From positions 1 to 41,103 of the forward strand of contig CAYGXU010000016.1 in the NCBI GenBank assembly GCA_964353875.1: a DNA stretch of 41,103 nucleotides. Direction: 5' to 3'. The notes below the pieces were generated by a model that was given only the letters and a program-made list of their open reading frames with translations, searched no databases and was not told where the DNA came from. The position numbers and the translations under genes were made by a program. The stretch is from MGNI01 sp964353875. GTDB lineage: Bacteria > Chloroflexota > Anaerolineae > Anaerolineales > E44-bin32. Positions 6,766 through 15,111 of this stretch are shown in pieces (position 1 is the first letter of the stretch; each line of letters starts with the position of its first letter).

Positions 6766-8178
6766 TTACTGCTTTTTGCGGTAAAGAAATACTGCCAGTA
6801 AAGATCCACCCACAACCAGTCCAATGGATATTGCCCAGAAAGGAGTGGTTCTTCCATTCGCGGAGGACGATTCCGCTTTGGCATCGTGATTGATAACTGT
6901 CTGAGTTGGAAGCAGGATGGGGGTTGGCGTAGACGGCGCCACCGTGGCAGTCAGTGTGGCAGTAGCCGGGCCGGGGGTAGGTGTTTGAGTGGCGGGCGGA
7001 GTCACCTGCAATAACAATTTTTGCTCGGGCCACAGAATAGAAGATTCATTCAGCCCGTTCCAGGCCATAAGATCAGTCACCTTCACTCCGTAAAGTTCTG
7101 CGATCCACGAAAGATTTTCGTTGATTTTGATGATGTGATAGTACTTGCCGTCGCTTGCGGGCGTCAGCTTTTCGATCGGGGTCAGGGGTCGAGGGGTCGG
7201 GCTGGGGGTCACTGAACCGGGGGAGATAACCAATTTCTGGCCGATTTGCAGAGGCCAATCCGCCTGAATGCCGTTCAGGGTTAAGATGGTCTCGATATTA
7301 ATCCCGTATGCCTGGGTAATTGTCATGAGAGTCTGATATACCTGGACGGTGTGAACAATCTTCCCATCGTGATCGGGTGTACTGATCTGGACCATGCCCA
7401 CCGATGTGGGTGTAGCATAGCCTTCCGTGCTGGGGCCGGGGATGAAGAGACGTTGTCCGATTTGCAGCTTTGAGTCTCTGGAAGTGTTATTCCAGATTTC
7501 CAGATCTTTGATGGTGATTTTATACGCTATAGCTATCGCCCAGAAGGACTGACCGGCTTCTACCACATGGTATACTCTGCCGTCTGCATCCGGGGTAGCA
7601 ATTTTCACCGGGACGATCCACTGGGAACCCCCACCATCGTTGCTTATGCCGCCGGGAGACTTATATTCTCCGCAGGATTTTGTAGCGGTGTAAGCGGCCT
7701 GCAAAACGTAGTACGTCCGACCATTAGAGGATCTGGCCACACCCGCGCCGATATTGCAGTAAGCCGGATTGACGGCCGGAATCATATGCGATTCGTCTGA
7801 CCAGATGATCATGATCTCGTCGATGGAGAGATTACCCACGGCGAAATTTTCAGTTGCCCAAACCTTAGACCCTCCGCCATAACCGGCAGTGGCCAGCCGA
7901 CCAGAAACATTGCCAATGTGCCAGGACATCTGGTTGGCTGCCATGATCTCGGCCGTAGACTGAGCAACCGCGTTTATGATGGGATCTTCCACCAGCGCCG
8001 GCAGCCCGTAGGACATGCGCAAAGTGTTCATAGCGATGATTAGGTCAAACGCTGTGACTTCAGAGGCCTGCGCAAGTCTGGGCAGTGGTTGCTCAGCTTG
8101 CACGACGGCTGCCGTATTGAGTAATCCGGTCAGCAGAGCAAATAAGCAAAACCATCGGAGTAAAATTCTTTGTTGCAC
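6766..8178 (-). CDS. Secreted CAP-domain protein with three LysM repeats and a C-terminal membrane anchor
   Basis: 470 residues. A signal peptide (1-28, basic RILLRWF then a hydrophobic core, ending VVQA) is followed by a CAP/SCP domain (about 42-165, with NTLRMSYGLPALVEDPIIN, MSWHIG, ATENFAVG and NIGAGVA). Three LysM modules follow at about 200-250, 270-320 and 343-392, each of the form DGKxxH...GxxxxxLxxWN...L.IGQKL. A Pro/Thr linker (393-427) leads to a C-terminal transmembrane helix (447-466) ending YRKKQ. LysM modules bind peptidoglycan or other N-acetylglucosamine glycans. Bacterial CAP proteins are extracellular and of mixed function, some linked to cell-wall or sporulation processes. 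The layout implies a protein anchored in the membrane and reaching into the wall, as expected for a single-membrane Chloroflexota cell. Confidence 0.9.
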   Translation of the reverse strand: MQQRILLRWFCLFALLTGLLNTAAVVQAEQPLPRLAQASEVTAFDLIIAMNTLRMSYGLPALVEDPIINAVAQSTAEIMAANQMSWHIGNVSGRLATAGYGGGSKVWATENFAVGNLSIDEIMIIWSDESHMIPAVNPAYCNIGAGVARSSNGRTYYVLQAAYTATKSCGEYKSPGGISNDGGGSQWIVPVKIATPDADGRVYHVVEAGQSFWAIAIAYKITIKDLEIWNNTSRDSKLQIGQRLFIPGPSTEGYATPTSVGMVQISTPDHDGKIVHTVQVYQTLMTITQAYGINIETILTLNGIQADWPLQIGQKLVISPGSVTPSPTPRPLTPIEKLTPASDGKYYHIIKINENLSWIAELYGVKVTDLMAWNGLNESSILWPEQKLLLQVTPPATQTPTPGPATATLTATVAPSTPTPILLPTQTVINHDAKAESSSANGRTTPFWAISIGLVVGGSLLAVFLYRKKQ

Positions 8179-8540
8179 GCAGCAATTATAACGGTTGAAT
8201 GTACCATGTTAAATCTGTAGTTGCACTACAACGAAATAAAAGGTTAATACCTCAGGTTCGTCGAATACATAGGTAAAAGAGAAAATCCAAATCCGAAGAC
8301 CGGGAATAATAAGTTAGACCAGTCACAGAGAAATGTAGATCGTCGCTGGTCTGCTATTCACTCTTCTGTGATTCGCATTGCGGCTTTTTCCTCCTACCTT
8401 TCGAGGATAGCCCGTGGCCTATAAACGAGTGAGACGCCTCGCACATGCGGAGAGTTGTCATCGTTCGGATTTGGATGAAACTCGACTGATGTAGACCTTG
8501 CAGGCGGCGGGCGTGGCTCAACTTTCCGGGGCGGAAGAGG
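8179..8540. other. Intergenic stretch upstream of the IstB remnant
   Basis: No supported gene. The divergent space between the CAP/LysM gene and the IstB fragment presumably holds the promoter of the former, but I see no strong consensus boxes. The right part could be decayed insertion-sequence DNA. Confidence 0.4.
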
Positions 8541-8903
8541 TGTGGAACATTCTGGACAGCAGCCGGCTTGCTGAACGACCTGCTGCGGGCTCAAGAGCAG
8601 CTCCGTTTGCATAAACTTATTGCCAACACCCTCAAGCTTGACTTGGTGGTTCTCGACAAACTAGGCTTCATCCCCTTCAACCCCAATGGGGCACAAGCGC
8701 TGTTCACCTTCTGCTCGGAACTGTATGAGCGTGTGGCGCTCATTGTGACCACCAACCTAAAATTCGCTGATTGGATCCAAGTTTTCGGCGATGAGTGCCT
8801 GACAGCCGCACTGCCGGACCGCCTTACTCACCATGCTCACATCCTGGAATTGGTGGGCGAGTCGTACCGCTTTCGAGAACGGATGCAACGAGAAAACATG
8901 TGA
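8541..8903 (+). pseudogene. IS21-family helper ATPase IstB, C-terminal remnant
   Basis: The open frame reads TAAGLLNDLLRAQEQLRLHK, LDLVVLDKLGFIPFNPNGAQ (Walker B-like, here LDKLG rather than the usual IDE), VALIVTTNLKFADW and ALPDRLTHHAHILELVGESYRFRE. This is the order found in the C-terminal half of IstB. The N-terminal part with the Walker A motif is missing, and resemblance begins at about 8545. There is no IstA transposase beside it. IstB normally assists IS21 transposition as an AAA ATPase, so this copy is dead. Confidence 0.85.
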
Positions 8904-9134
8904 ATCGAAGATCCTCATCCCTCATGCAAGGAGTCCTTTTCAATGACCAGCTGGGCGCGTAGTCGATGATCATATCGACACCAGTTTTGACGTGGTGGGA
9001 ACATTTTCAATTCCCAAATGGGTTTTTTTTGATTGACAAAAACACCAGATCCACAAAGCATCAACCATTAATGATCTCCCTAATCAATTACCCCGATTAA
9101 GGACTTCCTCGACCTCCCCTCCACCGATCTTATC
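8904..9134. other. Probable right flank/end of the decayed IS21 element
   Basis: The short stretch GTGGTGGGAACATTTTCAAT (8992-9011) resembles the terminal repeats of some IS21 elements that follow istB. No matching left end was found. The rest is AT-rich and holds no gene. Confidence 0.35.
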
Positions 9135-11372
9135 CTAAGGATCAAGTGATAAACCAAGAGCCATTGATAGAGCCTTTAACCTCTCTCTTGGCACCTTGCC
9201 CATGACATCCCCCCACTCCTTAGCTGCCTCCCCCGTCGGGTCCAACACGTGCAATATACATTCCCTTACAAACCTGGGACCCTTTTCCGCAAGGTTCACC
9301 CATTGCTCATGGGGCAACAACGGTGGTTCCTCCAGCAGCCTGCTCATGGCAAAGAATCCTGGTTTCTCAATTCCCCTTCCCTCATGACTGTAGGCATATA
9401 AAATCCAAGCAGCAAGTGCAGTTCCCCCTCGATCCACACGAGATAATTTATCTGCAGCTGCCCGAGGTAAATGATTCCCCTCCACAAGTTCATACAAAGA
9501 CCATTCCAAACGACAACCGACAACTTCATCTCTTCTCAATCCTTCGACCTGGTAAATCAATGGCAAGATCAATTGATTGACATTGGGCGTAGTTGTATTT
9601 GTAAAAGTCATGATGTTTTTGGTACTTATGATACTTAATGTATTATTAGTGTCTTTAAATCCGTCCCACATTTCCGTCGAATCCAGCACACCAGCGTCCG
9701 ATATTTCCGGGAGATGGGTTTTACCAGCATCCCGATTTTCCGGGTAATCGTTTTCGATAGTGTCCCACATTTCCGGGTGATTTAGATGATCAGTGTCCCA
9801 TTTTTCCGGGGAATCTGGTTGACCAGAGTCTTGTTTTTCCGGGTGAATTCTCATCAATAGTTCAAATGAGTTCAAGCTTGTTTCATCATTTTGAACCAGT
9901 TGGTAGAATCGTTTTTCCCCTTCAGGTGTCAGAGGGTCTAACATTTCGACTTTCAATTGGATCGAGAGAGCTCGTCGATCCTCGCTATTTCGACCTCGGC
10001 CCCGATCGAGTTCGTTAACAAACAGGCACATATAATCCGATTGCCTGGTTTGGGAACTCTTGCGATTTTGTCCCAGCCATCCGGAGATGGTTTCGCTGCT
10101 CACACCGACCCTCTTGCCCAGTTCGGCATAACCCCCATCGATCCAGAATATGTTGCGCATTTCGGAGGTGCGTTTGTCATAATAGCCGAGGCTGCGGAGA
10201 TAGACGATCAGCCAGAAAGCCGCGCTTTTCAGCAAAGGTTGCCATTGTTGGATGAAATACCAGGTCAACAGGATGGACTGGTCCGGCCTCACCAGCCGAT
10301 TTTCCAATTGGTCCGCCAGAAGGGCAATGCGTTCAATCGACATATCTGTCTGTCCATTTCCCAGGAGGCGACGGATGATGTCAAAAACAGTATGAGACCT
10401 TTTGGGGTGATTGTTGCTCCCATTCTCCATGTACGTCTCAAAAGATCGTTCAAGTAGAACCTGCAAATCCGAATCCGGCAATTTCAGCGTTGTCTCCAAT
10501 GCAGAGAGCGTCTGTTGGGGATCTTTGCCGGCGCCGAGGCTTTTCAGCAGATTCTCGATCGCAATTTGATGCGGAGGGCAAAGCGGTGTTCCGGCGTAGA
10601 TGATGTACTTGTTAGGTTTCTGACGGATTTTCCCGCCTTCGGTACGCTCATATTTCGAGTTGATGGAGGGTGTTTCTTCGATGAACCAGGACAGGAGTGG
10701 ATGAGGGTCTTCCAGGTGACGGTAGAAAGTGGATTTGGTGATGGAATGCCAGCGCAGGATGTCCGCAACGTGGACCTCGATTGGTCGATCCGCTTGGGCA
10801 TTATGCAAATAGCGAAGCTGCTTGAAGGCGAGCACCGTGCTGGAAAAGTGTGGACCTAAGATGGGAAGCCAATACTTGACGAAATAACGACTTACGGAAA
10901 CTACCTTTTCCGGAAAAACGATTTCTTCCCAGTAGCGCCTGAATCTTAATGTGATTTCAAAGCGCTGATCGATTTGTGAAGTGAACGACTGCGTTTCATT
11001 GGGAGAAAGTGTGGACGCGTCCACTCTTTTTTGCTCGCGTTGCAGGATAACTTGCTCCGTCACCATGTCTTCGTTCAAGACGACGAAATGGACAGCAACT
11101 GCGTAGCCAATGATGAAAGCCAGAATGCGAGCGATGGTGTCGCCTAGTTGGTCGCGGAGCCAATCACGAGCGTAGGTATTCGCAATACCGATGATAAAGG
11201 TGTTGCCATCGAAATCGATGGGTACAGCATCACGAATCCAGGTTTCGAAGGATGCACGCGGAAGCTCTGCCTGTAATAGATCAAGCGCGTCACGCCAAAT
11301 GCTTTCCACGGTTTTTGTGGAAACGCGTTGGAGCAATTGGTCAGAATTGGTTTTCGCTCCAGGAGTTGGCAC
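9135..11372 (-). CDS. Plasmid-type replication initiator-like protein with DnaA N-terminal domain
   Basis: 745 residues from GTG 11372 (preceded by GGAAGGG). Residues about 22-100 form a DnaA domain I/II-like module (VESIWRDALDLLQAELPRAS, FETWIRDAVPI, ANTYARDWLRDQLGDTI). The AAA and domain IV parts of DnaA are absent. Two segments look like helix-turn-helices: about 197-222 (VHVADILRWHSITKSTFYRH) and about 410-435 (GYAELGKRVGVSSETISGWL). Residues about 510-575 are six 11-residue repeats of the type xPEMWDT. The remainder is unassigned. In Chloroflexota, DnaA-N proteins of this kind accompany ParA/ParB on plasmids and integrated elements; I infer a replication or origin-binding role. A ParB-site-like palindrome lies inside the gene. 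The promoter is at 11450-11476. Confidence 0.65.
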   Translation of the reverse strand: MPTPGAKTNSDQLLQRVSTKTVESIWRDALDLLQAELPRASFETWIRDAVPIDFDGNTFIIGIANTYARDWLRDQLGDTIARILAFIIGYAVAVHFVVLNEDMVTEQVILQREQKRVDASTLSPNETQSFTSQIDQRFEITLRFRRYWEEIVFPEKVVSVSRYFVKYWLPILGPHFSSTVLAFKQLRYLHNAQADRPIEVHVADILRWHSITKSTFYRHLEDPHPLLSWFIEETPSINSKYERTEGGKIRQKPNKYIIYAGTPLCPPHQIAIENLLKSLGAGKDPQQTLSALETTLKLPDSDLQVLLERSFETYMENGSNNHPKRSHTVFDIIRRLLGNGQTDMSIERIALLADQLENRLVRPDQSILLTWYFIQQWQPLLKSAAFWLIVYLRSLGYYDKRTSEMRNIFWIDGGYAELGKRVGVSSETISGWLGQNRKSSQTRQSDYMCLFVNELDRGRGRNSEDRRALSIQLKVEMLDPLTPEGEKRFYQLVQNDETSLNSFELLMRIHPEKQDSGQPDSPEKWDTDHLNHPEMWDTIENDYPENRDAGKTHLPEISDAGVLDSTEMWDGFKDTNNTLSIISTKNIMTFTNTTTPNVNQLILPLIYQVEGLRRDEVVGCRLEWSLYELVEGNHLPRAAADKLSRVDRGGTALAAWILYAYSHEGRGIEKPGFFAMSRLLEEPPLLPHEQWVNLAEKGPRFVRECILHVLDPTGEAAKEWGDVMGKVPRERLKALSMALGLSLDP
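9648..9845 (-). repeat. Six tandem 33-base (11-codon) repeats inside the initiator gene
   Basis: The minus-strand translation divides into six 11-residue units: HPEKQDSGQPD, SPEKWDTDHLN, HPEMWDTIEND, YPENRDAGKTH, LPEISDAGVLD and STEMWDGFKDT. The frame xPE[KM]xD is kept while the outer positions vary. At DNA level the shared core is TTTCCGG or close to it every 33 bases. The region is acidic and probably unstructured, a possible interaction tail. Confidence 0.9.
10844..10855 (+). promoter_or_regulatory. Half-site of the candidate ParB-binding palindrome
   Basis: AAAAGTGTGGAC is identical to one arm of the large palindrome at 15112-15149 and lies inside the initiator gene. It could be a weak or secondary site, or chance. 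Confidence 0.35.
11006..11029. promoter_or_regulatory. Near-copy of the candidate parS palindrome inside the initiator gene
   Basis: AAAGTGTGGACG followed by CGTCCACTCTTT forms a 24-base inverted repeat with one mismatched pair (11010/11025). The core GTGGACGCGTCCAC is the same as in the perfect palindrome downstream of parB at 15112-15149. The same rare 14-base core on both sides of the parAB locus argues for a shared protein-binding site, most simply ParB. Confidence 0.6.
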
Positions 11373-11434
11373 TGCCGCCTACCCTTCCAACCTCGGGGAC
11401 CTGATATTTACTTGAGGGCGTGCGGCATCGGAAC

Positions 11435-11476
11435 TTGACAAACACCAGCATTATGACCTATAATGCTGACAGTCAA
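11435..11476. promoter_or_regulatory. Back-to-back promoters centred on a palindrome, upstream of the initiator gene
   Basis: On the plus strand TTGACA (11435-11440) and TATAAT (11459-11464) are 18 bases apart, a full consensus match. On the minus strand TTGACT (at 11476-11471) and CATAAT (at 11455-11450) are 15 bases apart and point to the initiator gene at 11372. Both -10 boxes lie in a perfect inverted repeat, CAGCATTAT, 5 bases, ATAATGCTG (11446-11468), a likely operator. The plus-strand promoter has no recognisable gene before it runs antisense into the AAA gene, so it may make a regulatory RNA. Confidence 0.65.
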
Positions 11477-11689
11477 ATTGAGCATATTTTCTGCCGCAGC
11501 TCCCCCACGGTTGGCCACCCGGGGAGTTTGGCTTTTAAATTGGTCGCCCCATCTGGTTACGCCGGCGAACACGCCGAGGGGCATTCATCCCATTCAGGAA
11601 CGCAACAACGCAAAACGATCATCTCAGGTCATATCGGTATCTGCTGCCTTTCATCAGTGAAACGCTATGCATACAACACGCAAAGGCCT
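11477..11689. other. Space between the initiator gene promoter and the AAA ATPase gene
   Basis: No supported protein gene. It would be transcribed by the plus-strand promoter at 11435-11464 and could hold a short RNA. A 65-codon open frame exists here (from 11463), but it starts within the -10 box and has no family resemblance. Confidence 0.4.
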
Positions 11690-12586
11690 TTAAAATGGAT
11701 CCCTGGGCTGTTCCACCTCAGGAGTTGGTCCAGATGTTGCAGCACTTGCTTCGGGGCGGAATACCGACAATGGAGAAGAAAGGTAACTCTCCACGGCGAC
11801 CTTGGCGATATCCGCAGTGACAAAGGATTGTCCTCTAGAACCCAATTCGTTGATCACCCGCCCGCAAACGATGATCATATCTTTGGGATTGCCCCTGGTC
11901 GCCTCCCAGATGTACTCGATCGCCTCTCTCCCAAACATAGGTTCCTTTCGGCCCGCGATCCAGGTCCGAAATTTGATCAGTTCGACTGCGTCATACAGCG
12001 AGAACGGCAACAGGGTCGCACGTGTGGAACGCGCCAGGACTTCCGGAGCGTGGGCGAGCACGATCTGAACCTCGGGCAGACCGAAGGCGACAATTGCTGC
12101 AAGTTCCTGGGCGACATGATCAAGCTCAACGAACGCCTCTGGTTTTATGTTGTGAGCATCGTCGAGGAGAATGACCGGGATCCTGCCTTCCTCTCTTTCG
12201 CTGTGCAAATGTCCCGCCAACTCTGACCATTGGTGATCGATCCCTTTTCTACGCAGGAGGGAAAAACCATGAGATAAACCCAGCAAAGTGGAATAACGCG
12301 AGTCGAAAGTTGGTCGATGGATGAATGCGACGCAATACTCATCGGGACGGGAACCATAGTAGCTTTCGAGCCTGCGTGCGATGGTGCTCTTGCCTGTACC
12401 ATGCTCCCCATCAATGATTGCCAGGCCGCGTTCGCGTTCAATAATACGGTGCAGTTGGTTAAGTATCGGACGATGTTGGGAGGAGAGAAAAAGGTATCTG
12501 GGATCGGGCGCCCAAGGGAAGGGGTCTTCCAGGAAGCCAAGATCACTCAGAAGGACGGATCGAGCTGGATATCTTGGGATCGCCAC
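11690..12586 (-). CDS. ExeA/TniB-like AAA+ ATPase of the plasmid module
   Basis: 298 residues from GTG 12586, chosen because AGGAG lies six bases upstream; a TTG at 12616 would add ten residues. The N terminus LGFLEDPFPWAPDPRYLFLS is the entry motif of ExeA/GspA-type ATPases. Walker A is GEHGTGKST (about 60-68) and Walker B is VILLDDAHN (about 138-146). ARATLLPFSLYDAVELIKF and ATRGNPKDMIIVCG fit the sensor and lid region. These ATPases assist DNA transposition (TniB) or act in secretion or DNA transfer. Beside an initiator and parAB, a role in replication or mobilisation of the element is likely. The C-terminal 30 residues are Ser/Pro-rich and divergent. It is transcribed divergently from parA. 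Confidence 0.82.
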   Translation of the reverse strand: MAIPRYPARSVLLSDLGFLEDPFPWAPDPRYLFLSSQHRPILNQLHRIIERERGLAIIDGEHGTGKSTIARRLESYYGSRPDEYCVAFIHRPTFDSRYSTLLGLSHGFSLLRRKGIDHQWSELAGHLHSEREEGRIPVILLDDAHNIKPEAFVELDHVAQELAAIVAFGLPEVQIVLAHAPEVLARSTRATLLPFSLYDAVELIKFRTWIAGRKEPMFGREAIEYIWEATRGNPKDMIIVCGRVINELGSRGQSFVTADIAKVAVESYLSSPLSVFRPEASAATSGPTPEVEQPRDPF

Positions 12587-12809
12587 GATGTGCTCCTGTA
12601 GGTTGGCAAGTGACAAGCGTTAGACAACCGAGCATAATGTGATAATATTCACAAATAAGGACCATCCGCAATACCATTGGCGTTGCCAGAATTCAATTAG
12701 ACTGAACCAGGAAGTACAAATTCCACCAGCGAAGCAAGACTGCGAACATTGTAAGACAGAAAAAAAGCGCTGTCAAACGCGATTAAAGCAAATATTTCGT
12801 ATTGAAAGC

Positions 12810-12859
12810 GTTTTAAAATGTTTTAAAACATTGATTCAAGTTGCATAACGACGTATACT
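12810..12859 (+). promoter_or_regulatory. parAB promoter with upstream palindrome
   Basis: TTGATT (12831-12836) and TATACT (12854-12859) are 17 bases apart. Directly upstream, and touching the -35, is a perfect 16-base palindrome AATGTTTTAAAACATT (12817-12832), preceded by a second copy of GTTTTAAAA (12810-12818). A repressor or ParA/ParB autoregulation site is likely. The parA ribosome-binding site AAGGAG is at 12894-12899. The other bases between 12587 and 12904 are AT-rich and hold no gene. Confidence 0.7.
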
Positions 12860-12904
12860 ACCATAGAAAGCCGAAATATTCCCCGCGCAGTACAAGGAGA
12901 TTGT

Positions 12905-13720
12905 ATGAGGGCCCGCATCATCGGTCTGGTAAACGAGAAAGGCGGTTGCGGTAAAACTACGACCGCGGTCAACCTGGGCGCGTTACTGGCGCAATCGGGC
13001 GCCGAAAGGGGAGTGCGAGTGCTGTTGATCGACATGGATCCTCAGGGGAGCGCGGCCAAGTGTGTGGGACAGGTAACCTCCTTCCCCGAGAAGGGTTCAC
13101 TGGCGGAATTGATCAACGCCTCTCCTCCGGGGCGCATGCCACTGGCGGAGTACGTCCTGCACAGCAAATGGCCCGGCCATCTGGATTTCATCCCTACACA
13201 CCACGATTCGATGATCGCGGCACAGAGATATATGCTCGAAGTACACCTCAGCCCTTCTCAGGTATTGGATAAATTGGTACAGCCGATTGCAGATAGCTAT
13301 GATTACATCATCGTTGATTCGGGCCCGAGTGCAGGGATCCTGTTCTGGAATGTGCTATTGGCTTCTGACTATGCCATCATCCCCACCATTCCTGATTACA
13401 TCAACATCGAAGGATTGCCGCGTACCCTGGAGGCCATGGAGCGCATCAACAACGAATTTGGCAAGAAGCCGGTGTTAATTGGCATCCTACCCACCGTATA
13501 TCGGCGCGGCCTTGAGGCTCAGGAAAAAAGCCTGACGTTGCTTAGGAATGCCTTTCCAGACAAAGTGCTTACCCCCGTACCGCAGAATGTGGATGTTCAG
13601 GAAGCATTTGCGAGGAGAGTCCCTGTACACCAATTCAATCCTCATGCCTCTGCAGCCGCGGCCTATGCCAGCGTGACAATGGAGGTGATAAAGCATGTCA
13701 AAGAGAAAAGAGCTGCCTGA
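12905..13720 (+). CDS. parA: ParA-family partition ATPase
   Basis: 271 residues. It opens with the deviant Walker A motif NEKGGCGKTTTAVNLG (about 10-25), followed by LLIDMDPQGSA (A' motif) and YDYIIVDSGPSAG (Walker B region). This is the MinD/ParA fold of type Ib size, without an N-terminal DNA-binding extension. ParA ATPases bind DNA non-specifically and move ParB-bound plasmids or chromosome origins. The start ATG 12905 is five bases after AAGGAG. The end overlaps parB by 26 bases. An ATPase with its own parB, next to an initiator-like gene, indicates a plasmid-type segregation system rather than the chromosomal one, though this is inference. Confidence 0.93.
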   Translation: MRARIIGLVNEKGGCGKTTTAVNLGALLAQSGAERGVRVLLIDMDPQGSAAKCVGQVTSFPEKGSLAELINASPPGRMPLAEYVLHSKWPGHLDFIPTHHDSMIAAQRYMLEVHLSPSQVLDKLVQPIADSYDYIIVDSGPSAGILFWNVLLASDYAIIPTIPDYINIEGLPRTLEAMERINNEFGKKPVLIGILPTVYRRGLEAQEKSLTLLRNAFPDKVLTPVPQNVDVQEAFARRVPVHQFNPHASAAAAYASVTMEVIKHVKEKRAA

Positions 13721-14912
13721 ATTCGACCCCCTGGCTGGTGAGGGTGAATCAACTCAGGTGTCCCTCGATAGTGTTCATGTGCCGTTATTCCCCACGGTCG
13801 ATAGGGAGCCTGAGGGAACGATCGTGGGCGAGTATAGGCTGGATCATCTCTACCCGGATTTCTTCCAGAGTCGGGGAGGTGTGCTGCCGCGAGCACTTTC
13901 GATTCAGCTTCAAGAGGGGAAGATCGATCAACGTCAGGCGTTGGCCTCCTGGCGTAAGCATGCCGCCGAAGATGAAGTACAAGGGAAGCGTTATTCGGAG
14001 TTGGGACAACTCAAGGAATCGATACGCCTGAACGGTCTGATCAACCCGATTCACATTGTGCGGGCGGGCGACCGGGAGGGATATACCGTTCTTTGTGGTG
14101 AGCGTCGCTATTGGGCCTATTGGCTTTTAAACGAGGAACTGAAAGGCTATGACCGTATCCCGGCGAAGCTGCACCGGGATCATCTGCGCTTTGTGCAAAT
14201 TGCGGAGAATGAGGATGTCGAGCCGCTGTCGACGATTTCCAAAGTACGCCAGACGGCATTGGCATATTTGGAGCTGATTGATATTCGGCCACAGTTGAAT
14301 GCGATGGTTTCCGAAGAGAATTATTGGGGCTTTTTCCGCCAGGCGTTGAAAAACCCGGAGGAATTATCAGGGCAAAGCTATCGGCCGCGAGGGCTATGGA
14401 AAGGACTAAGTGAAAGACTGGGTTTGCATCGCACATCGTTGATCAACTTGTTAAACATCCTGAAATTGCCGGATGAGGCGCTCGATCTGGCTGACCTTTG
14501 GGGCTTGGGTCAAAGGCAATTGGAGGCAGTTTCCAAGGCGCCTGCGGAGATCCAGCACGAGTTGGTCGAAGCCGCGATCGCTTTACAGATATCCGGAACT
14601 GACCTTTCGGATCTGGTGATCATCGCCAACGACTATGGGGTCAGCGAATATAGGAAGGCGCTCAGCGATCTTCGCAAGAGCAAGACGATCAGCCGCCCAG
14701 AGGCCAGGAAAGCACGAACGCAACGCCCTGCTGTGGAAAGGCATTCTCTTCAAGTGATTAAGGCAGCCGAAGCGGCTGAAAAATATGCCCGGGGCGAGTA
14801 CGGTCAGATCGCCAGGCTGATTGTGGGAAATAGACCGGAGCAGGCGGCGGAGCTCGCCAGGACTCTGAGCGCGATCGCGAAGGCGATCCGTGACGAGTTG
14901 CGACAGGAATAG
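13695..14912 (+). CDS. parB: ParB-family partition / CTPase protein
   Basis: 405 residues, starting at ATG 13695 with GGAGGTG eight bases upstream inside parA. The N-terminal 100 residues are longer than usual and divergent. The ParB/sulfiredoxin-like CTP domain spans about 100-180, with QLKESIRLNGLINPIHIV, the nucleotide motif CGERRYWAYW and IAENEDVEPLS. A helix-turn-helix region lies at about 235-265 (LWKGLSERLGLHRTSLINLL) for binding parS. The C terminus is basic and helical, for dimerisation. The protein loads at parS and slides along DNA as a CTP-controlled clamp. A 38-bp palindrome 200 bases downstream is the natural candidate site. Confidence 0.92.
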   Translation: MSKRKELPEFDPLAGEGESTQVSLDSVHVPLFPTVDREPEGTIVGEYRLDHLYPDFFQSRGGVLPRALSIQLQEGKIDQRQALASWRKHAAEDEVQGKRYSELGQLKESIRLNGLINPIHIVRAGDREGYTVLCGERRYWAYWLLNEELKGYDRIPAKLHRDHLRFVQIAENEDVEPLSTISKVRQTALAYLELIDIRPQLNAMVSEENYWGFFRQALKNPEELSGQSYRPRGLWKGLSERLGLHRTSLINLLNILKLPDEALDLADLWGLGQRQLEAVSKAPAEIQHELVEAAIALQISGTDLSDLVIIANDYGVSEYRKALSDLRKSKTISRPEARKARTQRPAVERHSLQVIKAAEAAEKYARGEYGQIARLIVGNRPEQAAELARTLSAIAKAIRDELRQE

Positions 14913-15111
14913 GGGAGATTGCGGTTGTTCTTAAACAGTCAACCAAAGGGGGATGGAAATATCGCGCCGATGATCGTCCTCGCTTATGGATCTAAAACAA
15001 TCCTTTGACAGGCCGTATCCATAGAACGCATGGCAGTCGCTTGCAGCTGACCACAATCCGCATTTAGATGATATGTGCTTTGGCAATCATTCAGATCAGG
15101 AATCCTTCAAC
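14913..15111. other. Space after parB
   Basis: No gene is supported. The notable element begins at 15112. Confidence 0.4.

Noticed and set aside
9957..10859. Plus-strand frames of 166 and 114 residues inside the initiator gene
   Set aside because: Antisense to a 745-residue frame with recognisable DnaA-N and HTH segments; no independent evidence.
11420..12226. 268-residue plus-strand frame overlapping the AAA ATPase gene
   Set aside because: It lies opposite the AAA gene, whose Walker motifs make the minus strand the real one; composition is atypical and no domain is seen.
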